Below the pieces are notes generated by a model that saw only the letters and a program-made list of their open reading frames with translations, was not told the DNA's origin and searched no databases. From Gibbsiella quercinecans (GTDB lineage: Bacteria > Pseudomonadota > Gammaproteobacteria > Enterobacterales > Enterobacteriaceae), in assembly GCF_002291425.1 (NCBI RefSeq), contig NZ_CP014136.1:3720001-3784000 (forward strand): 64,000 bases of DNA. The letters are read 5' to 3'. Positions 21,015 through 33,086 of the stretch are shown here, piece by piece; the stretch's first letter is position 1, and every line of letters begins with the position of its first letter. The position numbers and the translations under genes were made by a program.

Positions 21015-21803
21015 GTGACAGACAAAACCGCCTTTATCCACCCAAGCGCGATTGTTGAAGAGGGCGCCGTGATCGGCGCTGGCGCGCATATCGGTCCCTT
21101 CTGCTACGTCGGCTCCCAGGTGGAAATCGGCGAAGGTACGGTGCTGAAATCCCATGTCGTGGTGAACGGTATTACCCGTATCGGCCGCGAAAACCAGATC
21201 TACCAGTTTGCTTCCATTGGTGAGGTAAACCAGGATCTGAAATACGCGGGCGAGCCCACGCGTGTGGAAATCGGCGATCGCAACAGCATACGCGAAAGCG
21301 TCACCATTCATCGTGGGACGGTACAAGCTCACGGTGTGACCAAAGTCGGCAGCGGTAACCTGCTGATGGTCAACGTGCATGTCGCTCATGACTGCGTGGT
21401 GGGCGATTCGTGTATCCTCGCCAACAACGCGACGCTGGCAGGCCATGTGGAAATTGACGATCACGCCATCATTGGCGGCATGACGGCAATCCACCAGTTC
21501 TGCATCATTGGCGCCCATGTGATGGTTGGCGGCTGTTCCGGCGTTGCGCAAGACGTACCTCCTTTTGTCATCGCACAGGGCAACCATGCGACGCCTTTCG
21601 GCATCAACGCCGTCGGCCTTAAACGCCGTGGTTTTGATAAGGATGAAATGCAGGCGATCCGTAATGCCTACAAGATCATCTACCGCAGCGAAAAGACGCT
21701 GGATGAAGCTAAAGCAGAACTTGCTGAACTGGCGAAGCAACAGCCGGTAGTGCAGCAATATCTTGATTTCTTTAGCCGTTCCACCCGCGGCATCATTCGC
21801 TGA
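21015..21803 (+). CDS. lpxA: Acyl-[ACP]-UDP-N-acetylglucosamine O-acyltransferase
   Basis: First enzyme of lipid A synthesis: transfers 3-hydroxyacyl from ACP to the 3-OH of UDP-GlcNAc. The 262-residue trimeric left-handed beta-helix shows the hexapeptide repeats from residue 8 to about 190 and the catalytic base His125 in [10 protein letters not shown]. It starts with GTG at 21015, just after the fabZ stop codon, with GGGAGG in the fabZ end serving as ribosome-binding site. lpxB follows four bases later. Confidence 0.97.
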   Translation: MTDKTAFIHPSAIVEEGAVIGAGAHIGPFCYVGSQVEIGEGTVLKSHVVVNGITRIGRENQIYQFASIGEVNQDLKYAGEPTRVEIGDRNSIRESVTIHRGTVQAHGVTKVGSGNLLMVNVHVAHDCVVGDSCILANNATLAGHVEIDDHAIIGGMTAIHQFCIIGAHVMVGGCSGVAQDVPPFVIAQGNHATPFGINAVGLKRRGFDKDEMQAIRNAYKIIYRSEKTLDEAKAELAELAKQQPVVQQYLDFFSRSTRGIIR

Positions 21804-21806
21804 GTT

Positions 21807-22955
21807 ATGCCTAATCGTCCATTGACTATCGGCTTGGTTGCCGGGGAAACCTCCGGCGATATCCTGGGCGCCGGATTAATCCGCGCGCTCAAGGCGCAGT
21901 GCCCTGGCGCGCGTTTTGTCGGCGTCGCCGGCCCGCTGATGCAGGCCGAAGGGTGTGAAGCCTGGTACGAGATGGAAGAGCTGGCGGTAATGGGCGTGGT
22001 GGAAGTGCTTGAACGTTTGCCACGCTTGTTAAAGATCCGCCGCGATCTTACCCGCCGGTTCAGCGAGTTGAAGCCGGATGTGTTTGTCGGTATCGACGCT
22101 CCGGACTTCAATATCACCCTGGAAGGCCGTTTGAAGCAGCACGGCATCCGCACCATTCATTACGTCAGCCCCTCCGTTTGGGCATGGCGCCAAAAGCGTG
22201 TTTTCAAAATCGGTAAAGCGACTAACCTAGTATTGGCGTTTCTCCCTTTTGAAAAAGCGTTTTACGATCGTTTCAATGTTCCCTGCCGCTTTATCGGCCA
22301 CACTATGGCCGATGCCATGCCGCTGCAGCCGGATCGGCTGGCCGCCCGCGCGGTGCTGGGCATTGCGCCCGATGCGCGTTGCCTGGCGCTGCTGCCGGGC
22401 AGCCGTAACGCTGAAGTGGAAATGCTGAGCGCCGATTTTCTGAAAACTGCGCTGCAGTTGCGCAGCCACTATCCGGATCTGGAAGTGGTGGTGCCGCTGG
22501 TCAACGCCAAGCGCCGTGCGCAGTTTGAGCGCATCAAGGCCGAGGTAGCGCCCGATTTGCCGGCCCATCTGTTGGATGGCAAAGGGCGTGAAGCGATGAT
22601 CGCCAGCGATGCGGCGTTGTTGGCGTCCGGCACGGCGGCGCTGGAATGCATGCTGGCTAAATGCCCGATGGTCGTGGGCTATCGCATGCAGCCATTGACC
22701 TTCTGGCTGGCCGAGCGGCTGGTGAAAACCCCTTATGTTTCATTGCCCAACCTGCTGGCCGGGCGCGAGCTGGTTACCGAGCTGCTGCAGCACGACTGCG
22801 TGCCGGCCAAGCTGGCGGCGGCGCTGCTGCCGTTGCTGGAAGACAGCCCCGAATCTGCGCGTTTGAAACAGACTTTTCTTGAGTTGCACCAGCGCATTCG
22901 CTGCGGTGCCGACCAACAGGCTGCTCAGGCCGTCTTGGAGCTGGCAAAATCATGA
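21807..22955 (+). CDS. lpxB: Lipid-A-disaccharide synthase
   Basis: Glycosyltransferase family 19 enzyme that joins lipid X and UDP-2,3-diacylglucosamine to form the beta-1,6 disaccharide of lipid A; peripheral inner-membrane protein. The 382 residues include the N-terminal [22 protein letters not shown] and, in the C-terminal nucleotide domain, [13 protein letters not shown] and [11 protein letters not shown]. Its last four bases (ATGA) overlap the rnhB start, so the two are translationally coupled. Confidence 0.97.
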   Translation: MPNRPLTIGLVAGETSGDILGAGLIRALKAQCPGARFVGVAGPLMQAEGCEAWYEMEELAVMGVVEVLERLPRLLKIRRDLTRRFSELKPDVFVGIDAPDFNITLEGRLKQHGIRTIHYVSPSVWAWRQKRVFKIGKATNLVLAFLPFEKAFYDRFNVPCRFIGHTMADAMPLQPDRLAARAVLGIAPDARCLALLPGSRNAEVEMLSADFLKTALQLRSHYPDLEVVVPLVNAKRRAQFERIKAEVAPDLPAHLLDGKGREAMIASDAALLASGTAALECMLAKCPMVVGYRMQPLTFWLAERLVKTPYVSLPNLLAGRELVTELLQHDCVPAKLAAALLPLLEDSPESARLKQTFLELHQRIRCGADQQAAQAVLELAKS

Positions 22956-23548
22956 TAGATCCCTTTATTTACCCTGCGACGGCCCGGTTAATCGCCGGCG
23001 TGGATGAAGTTGGCCGCGGCCCCTTGGTGGGCGCGGTGGTAACGGCTGCGGTGATCCTCGATCCGGCTCGGCCGATCGTTGGGCTGGCGGACTCAAAAAA
23101 GCTAAGTGAAAAACGGCGGCTGGCGCTGTATGACGAAATCACCGATAAAGCCTTGGCCTGGAGCCTGGGGCGCGCCGAGCCGCAGGAGATCGACCAGTTG
23201 AATATTCTGCATGCCACCATGCTGGCCATGCAGCGGGCGGTAGCCGGTTTATCTGTGATACCGGACTACGTGCTGATTGACGGCAACCGTTGTCCCGCCT
23301 TGCCGATGGCGGCCCTGGCGGTGGTGAAAGGCGATAGCCGGGTGGCGGAAATCAGCGCCGCTTCTATTCTTGCCAAGGTCACCCGCGATCGTGAAATGGC
23401 CGAGCTGGACAAGGTCTTTCCCGCCTACGGTTTTGCCCAGCACAAGGGCTACCCGACGGCTTTCCACCTGGAGAAATTGGCGCAGCTGGGCGCGACGGAA
23501 CACCATCGCCGCAGTTTTGCTCCGGTGCGCAGAGTTCTGGCATTGTAA
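22952..23548 (+). CDS. rnhB: Ribonuclease HII
   Basis: Removes RNA from RNA-DNA hybrids and incises at single ribonucleotides in DNA. The 198 residues carry the acidic active site: [12 protein letters not shown] (Asp18, Glu19), VLIDGN, and a later Asp in KVTRDREM. Its ATG lies inside the lpxB stop (ATGA overlap). dnaE follows after 74 bp, which may contain a separate promoter. The coupling with lpxB and dnaE is conserved in enterobacteria. Confidence 0.96.
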   Translation: MIDPFIYPATARLIAGVDEVGRGPLVGAVVTAAVILDPARPIVGLADSKKLSEKRRLALYDEITDKALAWSLGRAEPQEIDQLNILHATMLAMQRAVAGLSVIPDYVLIDGNRCPALPMAALAVVKGDSRVAEISAASILAKVTRDREMAELDKVFPAYGFAQHKGYPTAFHLEKLAQLGATEHHRRSFAPVRRVLAL

Positions 23549-23622
23549 TGCCCCCTACACCTGGGCCCCGCGCTGCGGCATAATACGCAGGTTATTCACT
23601 CATTCGTTTCTGGTATCTGGAT

Positions 23623-26600
23623 ATGGCCGAACCCCGTTTTATTCATCTGCGTGTTCATAGCGACTATTCCATGATCGATGGGCTGGCTAAAGTCGGGCCA
23701 TTGGTGAAACGAGCCGCCGCGTTAGCCATGCCTGCTCTGGCCATTACCGATTTCACCAACCTGTGCGGCCTGGTCAAGTTTTATGGCAGCGCGCATGGTG
23801 CCGGGATCAAACCGATTATCGGCGCCGATTTCCATGTGCAAAGCGAAGCCCTGGGCGATGAGTTGGCGCAACTGACGGTGTTGGCGGCCAATAATGAAGG
23901 TTATCAGAACCTGACGCTGTTGATTTCGCGCGCCTATCAGCGCGGTTACGGCGGCGAAGGCCCGACTATCGATCGCGATTGGTTGATTGAACACCGCAAC
24001 GGCCTGATCCTGCTGTCTGGCGGCCGGATGGGGGACGTGGGCAAGTTTATCCTGCGCGGCAATCAGGCGGTGGTTGATCAATGCCTGGCGTTTTATCAGG
24101 AATATTTCCCGGACAGCTACTATTTGGAGCTGATTCGTACCGGCCGGCAGGATGAAGAAAACTACCTGCACGCCGTGGTGTCGCTGGCAGCCGAGCGCGG
24201 CCTGCCGGTGGTGGCGACCAACGATGTGCGCTTCCTGGTGGCCGACGATTTTGACGCCCACGAAATCCGCGTGGCGATCCATGACGGTTTTACCCTCGAC
24301 GATCCAAAACGCCCGCGTAACTATAGCGCACAGCAATATATGCGCAGCGAAGATGAAATGTGCGAGCTGTTTGCCGACATTCCGGAAGCGCTGCTAAACA
24401 GTGTTGAGATCGCCAAGCGCTGCAACGTGACCATTCGTCTGGGCGAGTACTTCCTGCCGCAGTTCCCAACCGGTGAGATGACCACCGAAGATTTCCTGGT
24501 TGCCAAGGCCAAACAGGGCCTGGAAGAACGCCTGGAATTCCTGTTCCCGGAGCCGGAAGAACGCGCCAAGCGCCGGCCGGAATACGATGAGCGGTTGGAG
24601 ATCGAACTGCAGGTTATCAACCAGATGGGCTTCCCCGGCTACTTCCTGATCGTGATGGAGTTTATCCAGTGGTCCAAGGACAATGACGTGCCGGTTGGGC
24701 CGGGGCGCGGCTCCGGCGCGGGCTCATTGGTGGCTTACTCGCTGAAAATCACCGATCTTGATCCGCTGGAATTCGATCTGCTGTTCGAACGTTTCCTGAA
24801 CCCGGAACGTGTCTCGATGCCTGACTTCGACGTCGATTTCTGCATGGAAAAACGCGATCGGGTCATTGACCACGTAGCGGACATGTACGGCCGCGATGCG
24901 GTTTCGCAAATCATCACCTTCGGTACCATGGCGGCGAAAGCGGTTATCCGCGACGTCGGCCGCGTATTGGGGCACCCGTATGGTTTTGTCGATCGTATTT
25001 CCAAGCTGGTGCCGCCCGATCCGGGCATGACGCTGGAAAAAGCCTTTGCCGCCGAACCGCAACTGCCGGAAATCTACGAAGCGGACGAAGAGGTCAAGGC
25101 GCTGATCGACATGGCGCGCAAGCTGGAAGGGGTGACGCGTAACGCCGGTAAGCACGCCGGTGGGGTGGTGATCGCACCCACCAAAATCACCGATTTTGCG
25201 CCGCTGTATTGCGATGCCGAAGGGAACCATCCGGTTACCCAGTTTGATAAAAACGACGTTGAGTATGCCGGCCTGGTGAAGTTCGACTTCCTGGGCCTGC
25301 GCACGCTGACCATCATCGACTGGGCGCTGGAGATGATCAACGCCCGGCGGGCCAAGGCCGGGCAAGAGCCGATAGACATTGCCGCCATCCCGCTTGAGGA
25401 CAAGAAAAGCTTCGACATGTTGCAGCGTTCGGAAACCACGGCGGTATTCCAGCTTGAATCGCGCGGCATGAAAGATTTGATCAAGCGCCTGAAGCCCGAC
25501 TGCTTCGAAGATATGATCGCGCTGGTGGCCCTGTTCCGCCCAGGGCCTTTGCAGTCCGGCATGGTGGATAACTTTATCGACCGTAAGCACGGGCGCGAAG
25601 AATTATCTTACCCGGATATTCAGTGGCAGCATGAATCGCTGAAGCCGGTACTGGAACCGACCTACGGCATCATCCTGTATCAGGAACAGGTCATGCAGAT
25701 AGCCCAGGTTCTGGCGGGCTATACGCTGGGCGGCGCAGATATGTTGCGCCGCGCCATGGGTAAGAAAAAACCGGAAGAGATGGCGAAACAGCGCTCGGTG
25801 TTTGAAGCCGGCGCCAAGAGCCAGGGCATCGACGGCGAGCTGTCGATGAAAATCTTCGATTTGGTGGAAAAGTTTGCCGGCTACGGCTTTAACAAATCCC
25901 ACTCCGCGGCCTATGCACTGGTTTCCTATCAGACGCTGTGGCTGAAGGCGCACTATCCGGCCGAGTTTATGGCCGCGGTAATGACCGCCGATATGGACAA
26001 CACCGATAAGGTGGTTGGCCTGGTGGATGAGTGCTGGCGTATGGGGCTGAAAATCCTGCCGCCGGACATCAACAGCGGCCTGTATCATTTCCACGTTAAC
26101 GATGACGGGGAAATCGTCTACGGCATTGGCGCCATTAAAGGCGTTGGCGAAGGCCCGATTGAAGCTATTATCGAAGCGCGTAACAGTGGCGAACAGGGGT
26201 ATTTCAAAGACCTGTTCGATCTGTGCGCCCGCGTTGATATTAAAAAGCTCAATCGCCGGGTGCTGGAAAAACTGATCATGTCCGGGGCGTTTGATCGGCT
26301 GGGGCCGCACCGCGCCGCGCTGATGAATGCGCTGGGCGATGCGCTGAAAGCGGCCGATCAGCACGCCAAGGCCGAAGCGATCGGCCAGGTGGATATGTTT
26401 GGCGTGCTGGCGGATGCGCCGGAGCAGGTGGAACAATCCTACGCCAGCGTAGCACCGTGGCCGGAGCAGGTGGTGCTGGACGGCGAGCGTGAGACCCTGG
26501 GGCTGTATTTGACCGGCCACCCGATCACGCAGTACCTGAAGGAAATCGAACGTTACGCCGGCGGCCAGCGCCTGAAAGATATGCACCCAACCGAGCGCGG

Positions 26601-27111
26601 AAAAATGATCACCGCCGCCGGGCTGGTGGTTGCCGCCAGGGTGATGATCACCAAGCGTGGCAACCGCATTGGGATTTGTACGCTGGATGACCGTTCCGGG
26701 CGCCTGGAGGTGATGTTATTCACCGAGGCATTGGAAAAATACCAGCATTTGTTGGAAAAAGACCGTATCCTGATCGCCAGTGGACAGGTCAGCTTTGATG
26801 ACTTTAGCGGTGGGCTTAAAATGATGGCCCGCGAGCTAATGGATATCAGTGAAGCCCGTGAAAAATACGCTCGCGGGCTTGCTATCTCGCTGACGGACAG
26901 GCAAATTGATGACCAGCTTTTGACCCGTCTCCGTCAGTCGTTGGAACCCCATCGCTCGGGGACGATTCCAGTGCATCTCTACTATCAACGGGAAGATGCG
27001 CGCGCAAGGCTGCGTTTTGGGGCCGCATGGCGTGTAACGCCCACTGACCGCTTGTTGATAGATTTGCGGACTTTGGTAGGTAATGAGCAGGTGGACCTGG
27101 AATTTGACTAA
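23623..27111 (+). CDS. dnaE: DNA polymerase III alpha subunit
   Basis: The replicative polymerase subunit, 1162 residues, normal length. It contains an N-terminal PHP domain ([13 protein letters not shown] from residue 6), the class C polymerase core with the catalytic PDFDVDF near residue 400 and [14 protein letters not shown], a helix-hairpin-helix region, the internal clamp-binding motif QVDMFG at about 920, an OB-fold domain (about 1000-1070) and the tau-binding C-terminus. It is only 12 bp from accA, as in E. coli. Confidence 0.98.
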   Translation: MAEPRFIHLRVHSDYSMIDGLAKVGPLVKRAAALAMPALAITDFTNLCGLVKFYGSAHGAGIKPIIGADFHVQSEALGDELAQLTVLAANNEGYQNLTLLISRAYQRGYGGEGPTIDRDWLIEHRNGLILLSGGRMGDVGKFILRGNQAVVDQCLAFYQEYFPDSYYLELIRTGRQDEENYLHAVVSLAAERGLPVVATNDVRFLVADDFDAHEIRVAIHDGFTLDDPKRPRNYSAQQYMRSEDEMCELFADIPEALLNSVEIAKRCNVTIRLGEYFLPQFPTGEMTTEDFLVAKAKQGLEERLEFLFPEPEERAKRRPEYDERLEIELQVINQMGFPGYFLIVMEFIQWSKDNDVPVGPGRGSGAGSLVAYSLKITDLDPLEFDLLFERFLNPERVSMPDFDVDFCMEKRDRVIDHVADMYGRDAVSQIITFGTMAAKAVIRDVGRVLGHPYGFVDRISKLVPPDPGMTLEKAFAAEPQLPEIYEADEEVKALIDMARKLEGVTRNAGKHAGGVVIAPTKITDFAPLYCDAEGNHPVTQFDKNDVEYAGLVKFDFLGLRTLTIIDWALEMINARRAKAGQEPIDIAAIPLEDKKSFDMLQRSETTAVFQLESRGMKDLIKRLKPDCFEDMIALVALFRPGPLQSGMVDNFIDRKHGREELSYPDIQWQHESLKPVLEPTYGIILYQEQVMQIAQVLAGYTLGGADMLRRAMGKKKPEEMAKQRSVFEAGAKSQGIDGELSMKIFDLVEKFAGYGFNKSHSAAYALVSYQTLWLKAHYPAEFMAAVMTADMDNTDKVVGLVDECWRMGLKILPPDINSGLYHFHVNDDGEIVYGIGAIKGVGEGPIEAIIEARNSGEQGYFKDLFDLCARVDIKKLNRRVLEKLIMSGAFDRLGPHRAALMNALGDALKAADQHAKAEAIGQVDMFGVLADAPEQVEQSYASVAPWPEQVVLDGERETLGLYLTGHPITQYLKEIERYAGGQRLKDMHPTERGKMITAAGLVVAARVMITKRGNRIGICTLDDRSGRLEVMLFTEALEKYQHLLEKDRILIASGQVSFDDFSGGLKMMARELMDISEAREKYARGLAISLTDRQIDDQLLTRLRQSLEPHRSGTIPVHLYYQREDARARLRFGAAWRVTPTDRLLIDLRTLVGNEQVDLEFD

Positions 27112-27123
27112 AATAGGAATGCT

Positions 27124-28083
27124 ATGAGTCTGAATTTTCTTGATTTTGAACAGCCGATTGCAGAGCTGGAAGCGAAAATTGATTCGCTGACTGCAGTCAG
27201 TCGTCAAGACGAAAAATTGGATATTAATCTGGACGAAGAGGTTCTGCGTCTGCGCGAAAAAAGCGTTGAACTGACGCGCAAGATTTTTTCTGATCTTGGT
27301 GCCTGGCAGGTTGCCCAATTGGCACGCCACCCGCGCCGTCCTTATACCCTGGATTATATCAAACACATCTTTACCGACTTCGAACAGCTGGCGGGCGATC
27401 GCGCCTATGCCGATGACAAAGCGATCGTTGGCGGTATTGCGCGGCTGGATGGTCGCCCGGTGATGATCATTGGTCATCAGAAAGGGCGTGAAACCAAAGA
27501 GAAAATCCGTCGCAACTTCGGCATGCCGGCACCGGAAGGCTACCGTAAGGCCCTGCGCCTGATGGAAATGGCTTCCCGTTTCAATATGCCGATCATCACC
27601 TTCATTGATACGCCGGGGGCTTACCCGGGTGTGGGCGCGGAAGAACGCGGCCAGTCAGAGGCTATCGCCCGCAACCTGCGCGAAATGTCCCGGCTGAACG
27701 TTCCGGTGATTTGCACCGTTATCGGCGAAGGCGGTTCCGGCGGCGCGCTGGCGATCGGCGTTGGCGATAAAGTGAACATGTTGCAATACAGCACTTACTC
27801 GGTGATCTCGCCGGAGGGCTGCGCCTCGATCCTGTGGAAAAGCGCCGATAAAGCACCGTTGGCCGCGGAAGCCATGGGCATCACCGCGCCGCGCCTGAAA
27901 GAGCTGAAGCTGATTGACTCGGTGATCCCGGAACCGCTGGGCGGCGCGCATCGCGACGTGCCGGCGATGTCGGCAGCGTTGAAAGCCCAGCTGCTGGCCG
28001 ATCTGACCGATCTTGACGGGTTGAACACCGAAGAGTTGCTCAACCGCCGCTATCAGCGCCTGATGAGCTACGGTTACTGCTGA
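27124..28083 (+). CDS. accA: Acetyl-CoA carboxylase carboxyltransferase alpha subunit
   Basis: With AccD forms the carboxyltransferase that moves CO2 from biotin-BCCP to acetyl-CoA, producing malonyl-CoA for fatty-acid synthesis. The 319 residues show the N-terminal [17 protein letters not shown] helix, the crotonase-like core with [19 protein letters not shown], and [12 protein letters not shown], which forms the oxyanion hole. It closes the large plus-strand cluster and ends in a strong terminator. Confidence 0.98.
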   Translation: MSLNFLDFEQPIAELEAKIDSLTAVSRQDEKLDINLDEEVLRLREKSVELTRKIFSDLGAWQVAQLARHPRRPYTLDYIKHIFTDFEQLAGDRAYADDKAIVGGIARLDGRPVMIIGHQKGRETKEKIRRNFGMPAPEGYRKALRLMEMASRFNMPIITFIDTPGAYPGVGAEERGQSEAIARNLREMSRLNVPVICTVIGEGGSGGALAIGVGDKVNMLQYSTYSVISPEGCASILWKSADKAPLAAEAMGITAPRLKELKLIDSVIPEPLGGAHRDVPAMSAALKAQLLADLTDLDGLNTEELLNRRYQRLMSYGYC

Positions 28084-28112
28084 TCCTGGCGTTTCTCCAG
28101 GCCGCAGTTGTG

Positions 28113-28149
28113 AAAAATGCCAGTCAGTTAAGCTGACTGGCATTTTTTT
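28113..28149 (+). terminator. Rho-independent terminator after accA
   Basis: AAAAATGCCAGTCAG (28113-28127), TTAAG loop, CTGACTGGCATTTTT (28133-28147), with further Ts. Fifteen-bp perfect arms; ends the dnaE-accA transcript. Confidence 0.92.
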
Positions 28150-28241
28150 ATCCGCAGCGCGCTGGCTGCCCTGGCGCCCGGGGTACACAACGGCGGTAAA
28201 TCATGTTGTTATAAAGACCGTTAACTGACAGGAGTCGCACG

Positions 28242-30398
28242 ATGAACATCATCGCCATCATGAGCCCAATGGGCGTGTACTACAAAGATGAACCCATCCG
28301 CGAACTTCACCAGGCGCTGGCCGCCATGGGGTTTCAGTTGGTATACCCGAAGAGCAGCAGCGATCTGCTCAAGCTTATTGAACACAATGCGCGTATCTGC
28401 GGCGTGGTGTTTGACTGGGATGAATACAGCCTGGAGCTATGCAGCGAAATTAACGAACTGAACGAATACCTGCCGCTGTATGCGTTCATTAATACCCACT
28501 CCACCTTCGACGTCAGCCTGCATGAAATGCGTATGGTGCTGTATTTCTTCGAGTACGATCTGCACGCAGCGGGCGATATCGCGCAACGTATTCGCCAGTA
28601 CACCGACGAATATGTGGATACCATCACGCCGCCGCTGACCAAGGCGTTGTTCAACTATGTGAAGGAGGGGAAGTATACCTTCTGCACGCCGGGGCATATG
28701 GCCGGCACCGCGTTTCAGAAAAGCCCGGTGGGCAGCCTGTTTTATGATTTTTTCGGCGCCAACACCATGAAGGCGGACGTTTCTATCTCTGTCACCGAGC
28801 TGGGCTCGTTGCTGGATCACACCGGCCCGCATCTTGAGGCGGAAGAGTATATCGCCCGCACCTTCAATGCCGAGCAAAGCTATATGGTGACCAACGGCAC
28901 TTCGACGGCCAATAAGATTGTCGGCATGTATTCGGCGCCGGCGGGCAGCACGGTATTAATCGATCGTAACTGCCACAAGTCCCTGTGCCATTTAATGATG
29001 ATGACCGATATCGTGCCGATTTACCTGCGCCCGTTGCGTAATGCCTATGGCATTCTCGGGGGGATCCCGCAGCGTGAATTCACGCGCGACAGCATAGCCA
29101 AGCGGGTGGCGGAAACCGCCGGCGCCAGTTGGCCGGTGCACGCGGTGATCACCAACTCCACCTATGACGGCCTGCTGTACAACACCGATTACATCAAACA
29201 CACGCTGGATGTGCCTTCGATCCACTTTGACTCCGCCTGGGTGCCCTATACCAATTTTCACCCGATGTATGATGGCAAAAGCGGTATGAGCGGCGAGCGC
29301 GTTCCCGGCAAAGTGATCTATGAAACCCAATCAACGCATAAGCTGCTGGCGGCATTCTCACAGGCATCGATGATTCATATCAAAGGTGAATATGATGAAG
29401 ATACCTTCAATGAAGCCTATATGATGCATACCACCACCTCGCCGCATTACGGCATTGTGGCGTCCATGGAGACCGCCGCGGCGATGCTGCGTGGCAACCC
29501 TGGCCGGCGCATGATTTATCGCTCGCTGGAGCGCGCGCTGCACTTCCGGCATGAGATACAGCGCCTGCGTGAAGAAAGCGACAGCTGGTTTTTTGATATT
29601 TGGCAGCCGGATGAGATCGGTGAAGCGCAATGCTGGCCGTTGAACCCGGATGATAACTGGCACGGCTTTGGGCAGACGGATCGCGATCATATGTATCTTG
29701 ATCCGATCAAGGTGACCATTCTCACGCCGGGCATGAGTGAAGAGGGCGGGCTGGCGGATGACGGCATCCCCGCCGCGTTGGTGGCGAAATACCTTGATGA
29801 GCGCGGGATCGTGGTTGAGAAAACCGGGCCGTACAACCTGCTGTTCCTGTTCAGCATTGGCATTGATAAAACCAAGTCGATGAGTTTGCTGCGTGGCCTG
29901 ACCGACTTCAAACGTTCTTATGATCTCAATCTGCGGGTGAGGAACATGCTGCCGGATCTGTATGCGGAAGATCCGGATTTCTACCGCACGATGCGTATTC
30001 AGGATCTGGCGGCCGGGATCCATAATTTGATCCGCCAGCACGATCTGCCGCGCCTGATGCAACGCGCCTTCGATGTGCTGCCGGAAATGAAAATGACCCC
30101 GCACCAAATGTTCCAGCAGCAGGTGCGCGGCAATGTCGAAACCTGCGAGATCGGCCAGTTGATCGGCAAGGTGGCGGCGAATATGATCCTGCCTTATCCG
30201 CCGGGCGTTCCACTGGTGATGCCGGGGGAAATGATCACTGAAGAGAGCCGGGCGGTGCTTGATTTCCTGCTGATGCTGTGTTCCATCGGGGAACACTATC
30301 CCGGCTTTGAAACCGATATCCACGGCACCAGGCTGACGGAAGACGGGCGCTACCTGGTCAAGGTGCTGAAAGCGCCGCAGCCTGAAGTGGAACAATAG
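28242..30398 (+). CDS. ldcC: Lysine decarboxylase, constitutive type
   Basis: PLP-dependent decarboxylase that converts lysine to cadaverine. The 718 residues comprise an N-terminal flavodoxin-like wing domain (1-about 130), a fold-type I PLP core with the Schiff-base lysine in TQSTHK at about 367 and FDSAWVPYTNFHP, and a C-terminal domain. It follows accA and precedes yaeR as E. coli ldcC does, and no cadB-like antiporter or cadC-like regulator is adjacent, which favours the constitutive LdcC over CadA. ATG at 28242 follows AGGAG. Confidence 0.94.
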   Translation: MNIIAIMSPMGVYYKDEPIRELHQALAAMGFQLVYPKSSSDLLKLIEHNARICGVVFDWDEYSLELCSEINELNEYLPLYAFINTHSTFDVSLHEMRMVLYFFEYDLHAAGDIAQRIRQYTDEYVDTITPPLTKALFNYVKEGKYTFCTPGHMAGTAFQKSPVGSLFYDFFGANTMKADVSISVTELGSLLDHTGPHLEAEEYIARTFNAEQSYMVTNGTSTANKIVGMYSAPAGSTVLIDRNCHKSLCHLMMMTDIVPIYLRPLRNAYGILGGIPQREFTRDSIAKRVAETAGASWPVHAVITNSTYDGLLYNTDYIKHTLDVPSIHFDSAWVPYTNFHPMYDGKSGMSGERVPGKVIYETQSTHKLLAAFSQASMIHIKGEYDEDTFNEAYMMHTTTSPHYGIVASMETAAAMLRGNPGRRMIYRSLERALHFRHEIQRLREESDSWFFDIWQPDEIGEAQCWPLNPDDNWHGFGQTDRDHMYLDPIKVTILTPGMSEEGGLADDGIPAALVAKYLDERGIVVEKTGPYNLLFLFSIGIDKTKSMSLLRGLTDFKRSYDLNLRVRNMLPDLYAEDPDFYRTMRIQDLAAGIHNLIRQHDLPRLMQRAFDVLPEMKMTPHQMFQQQVRGNVETCEIGQLIGKVAANMILPYPPGVPLVMPGEMITEESRAVLDFLLMLCSIGEHYPGFETDIHGTRLTEDGRYLVKVLKAPQPEVEQ

Positions 30399-30426
30399 CG
30401 GTAGTTATCCTGAAAGAGGGTGTTCA

Positions 30427-30819
30427 ATGTTGGCATTACGCAAGCTCCATCACATCGCGGTTATTGCTTCTGACTACGCGGCCAGCAAGCATTTTTATTG
30501 CGACATTCTTGGCTTCACGCTGCAGGCGGAGGTTTACCGCGCCGAGCGTGATTCGTGGAAAGCCGATTTGGCGCTCAATGGCGAGTATACCCTGGAACTG
30601 TTTTCCTTCCCTTCGCCGCCGGCGCGCGTGAGCCGCCCCGAGGCCTGTGGCCTGCGCCATTTGGCCTTCAGCGTCGCCGATATCGAACTGGCGGTGGCGG
30701 ACCTGCAGCAGGCGGGCGTTGCCTGCGAACCGGTGCGTGTGGATCCTTACACCCAGGCCCGTTTCACTTTCTTTAGCGATCCGGACGGGCTGCCGCTGGA
30801 GCTGTATGAACAACGGTGA
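30427..30819 (+). CDS. yaeR: VOC family protein YaeR
   Basis: Small glyoxalase/bleomycin-resistance/dioxygenase (VOC) fold protein of 130 residues. Paired beta-alpha-beta modules are seen with possible metal ligands in KLHHIAVI, LRHLAFSV and LPLELYE. The substrate is unknown. Its stop codon overlaps the possible GTG start of tilS (GTGA), and it lies 28 bp after ldcC, suggesting one ldcC-yaeR-tilS-cytochrome transcript. Confidence 0.9.
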   Translation: MLALRKLHHIAVIASDYAASKHFYCDILGFTLQAEVYRAERDSWKADLALNGEYTLELFSFPSPPARVSRPEACGLRHLAFSVADIELAVADLQQAGVACEPVRVDPYTQARFTFFSDPDGLPLELYEQR

Positions 30820-30830
30820 TAAACCCCACG

Positions 30831-32156
30831 ATGGATAGCGAACGTTTAGCCGAACAGGTTGCTCAACGGTTGGCCGGGCACAGCAAGCTGCTGATGGCGT
30901 TCAGCGGCGGGCTGGATTCCAGCGTGCTGCTGCACCTGCTGGCGCAACTGCGCCGGCAGCGCCCTGAACTGCAGGTGCGCGCGGTGCACGTGCACCATGG
31001 GCTGAGCCGTTTTGCCGACCAGTGGGTAGCGCATTGCCGGCAGCAGTGCCTGGAATGGCAGGTGCCGCTGCAAGTGCAGCATGTGCAGGTTGACAGCCAG
31101 CACGGCGGTATCGAAGCCGCCGCCCGTAATGCGCGCTACGCCGCGCTGGCAGAGGCGCTGGCCGGCGGCGAAACGCTGCTGACCGCGCAGCATCTTGATG
31201 ACCAGTGTGAAACCTTTTTGCTGGCGCTAAAGCGTGGCAGCGGCCCGGCCGGGCTTTCCGCCATGGCGGCGCAAAGCCAACTGAGTGGGAAGCCGTTGCT
31301 GCGCCCGCTGCTGGATTTTTCCCGCGTGCAGTTGGAAGCCTATGCCCGGCAGCACTCACTGTGCTGGATTGAGGATGACAGCAATCAGGATGCGCGTTTC
31401 GATCGCAATTTCCTGCGCCTGCAGGTGTTGCCGTTGTTGCAGCAGCGATGGCCGCACTTTGCCGCAGCCAGCGCCCGCAGCGCCAGCCTGTGCGCCGAGC
31501 AGGAGCAATTGCTGGATGAACTGCTGGCGGAAGAGCTACACGCATTGCTGGCAAATGACGGTTCGCTGGCCATCGCGGGGCTGGTGGCCTGCTCACCCGT
31601 GCGCCGCTTTGCCCTGCTGCGCCGCTGGATAGCCCGCTTTGGCGTGACCATGCCGGCGCGGGAGCAACTTCAGCGGCTGTGGGATGAAGTGGCGATGGCC
31701 CGGCCGGATGCCGTGCCACAGTTGCAACTGGGCCAGTATCAAATACGCCGCTATCGCCAGCACTTGTATCTGCTGCCGCAAATGGCCGATCTGCATGCGC
31801 TGTGCCTGCCGTGGCAGCCGCGGTTGCCGCTGCCGGATGGCCTGGGCACGCTGGTCAGTGGGGAAGGGGATATCCTGCTGCGTGCGCCGCAGCCAGGGGA
31901 GCAGGTGAGCGTGCGTTTTAGCGCAGCGGGCAAGCACCGTATTATCGGGCGAGCGCATTCCCGGCCGATCAAAAAGCTGTGGCAGGAGCTGGGCGTTCCG
32001 CCCTGGCTGCGTGAGCGTACGCCGCTGATCTATTATGATGCCCGGCTGATCGCCGCGCTTGGCGTCTTCGTGACTGAAGCCGGGGGCGTGCCGCCAGATG
32101 AGCAGCCGTGGCGTTTGCGCTGGGATAAAGAAGAAGAAAATACCAAGGAGCAATGA
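30831..32156 (+). CDS. tilS: tRNA(Ile)-lysidine synthase
   Basis: Essential enzyme that attaches lysine to C34 of tRNA-Ile(CAU), changing its identity to AUA decoding. From the ATG at 30831 it has 441 residues: the PP-loop ATP site SGGLDS at 25-30, the [10 protein letters not shown] segment, a central tRNA-binding domain and a C-terminal TilS domain with [18 protein letters not shown]. An alternative GTG at 30816 overlaps the yaeR stop. Its end overlaps the following cytochrome gene (ATGA). Confidence 0.94.
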   Translation: MDSERLAEQVAQRLAGHSKLLMAFSGGLDSSVLLHLLAQLRRQRPELQVRAVHVHHGLSRFADQWVAHCRQQCLEWQVPLQVQHVQVDSQHGGIEAAARNARYAALAEALAGGETLLTAQHLDDQCETFLLALKRGSGPAGLSAMAAQSQLSGKPLLRPLLDFSRVQLEAYARQHSLCWIEDDSNQDARFDRNFLRLQVLPLLQQRWPHFAAASARSASLCAEQEQLLDELLAEELHALLANDGSLAIAGLVACSPVRRFALLRRWIARFGVTMPAREQLQRLWDEVAMARPDAVPQLQLGQYQIRRYRQHLYLLPQMADLHALCLPWQPRLPLPDGLGTLVSGEGDILLRAPQPGEQVSVRFSAAGKHRIIGRAHSRPIKKLWQELGVPPWLRERTPLIYYDARLIAALGVFVTEAGGVPPDEQPWRLRWDKEEENTKEQ

Positions 32157-32470
32157 TGAAATGGGTGAGCGCCATGTTGTTGGCCGTTGGCTTTCTGAGC
32201 CTGCCGGCGATGGCGGCGGGGGATGCCGCCGTGGGCAAGACGAAAGCGGCAAGCTGTATGGCCTGCCACGGTATGCAGGGAAAGGCCAGCGTGCCGATGT
32301 ACCCGAACCTTGCCGGCCAGAATGCCCTGTATCTGGGGGCAGCGCTGCAGGCGTATAAGAAAGGGGAGCGTTCCGGCGGGCAGGCCGAAGTGATGCGGGC
32401 CTATGTTTCCGGCCTGTCTGATGATGACATTGCCGATCTGGCTGCCTACTATGCCAGCCTGAAACCCTGA
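32153..32470 (+). CDS. Class I c-type cytochrome (c553/c4-like)
   Basis: Small periplasmic electron carrier of 105 residues. A signal peptide (1-about 21, ending PAMA) precedes one haem-binding CMACH at residues 35-39. The [10 protein letters not shown] loop and Met81 in AEVMRAYV are candidates for the sixth haem ligand; the end ([17 protein letters not shown]) is the typical C-terminal helix. It overlaps tilS by ATGA. I do not recall a counterpart between tilS and rof in E. coli. Partner oxidase or reductase is not in the window. Confidence 0.9.
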   Translation: MMKWVSAMLLAVGFLSLPAMAAGDAAVGKTKAASCMACHGMQGKASVPMYPNLAGQNALYLGAALQAYKKGERSGGQAEVMRAYVSGLSDDDIADLAAYYASLKP

Positions 32471-32487
32471 GCCGCCGCCGAAACAAA

Positions 32488-32512
32488 GCAGGGCAGCCAA
32501 TGGCTGCCCTGC
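32488..32512 (-). terminator. Hairpin between cytochrome gene and rof
   Basis: GCAGGGCAGCCA (32488-32499) and TGGCTGCCCTGC (32501-32512), 12-bp perfect arms with a single central base. On the minus strand it is followed by TTTGTTTC, so it probably ends rof transcription; it may also act on the plus strand. Confidence 0.6.
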
Positions 32513-32534
32513 GTGGTTGTAGTGCCAGCGCTGT

Positions 32535-33024
<490 letters not shown>

Positions 33025-33086
33025 TTATCGTGATGAAGCGCAGGATCTTGGCGCTACCAACCTGACTTAGACGACTATAGCACAGC

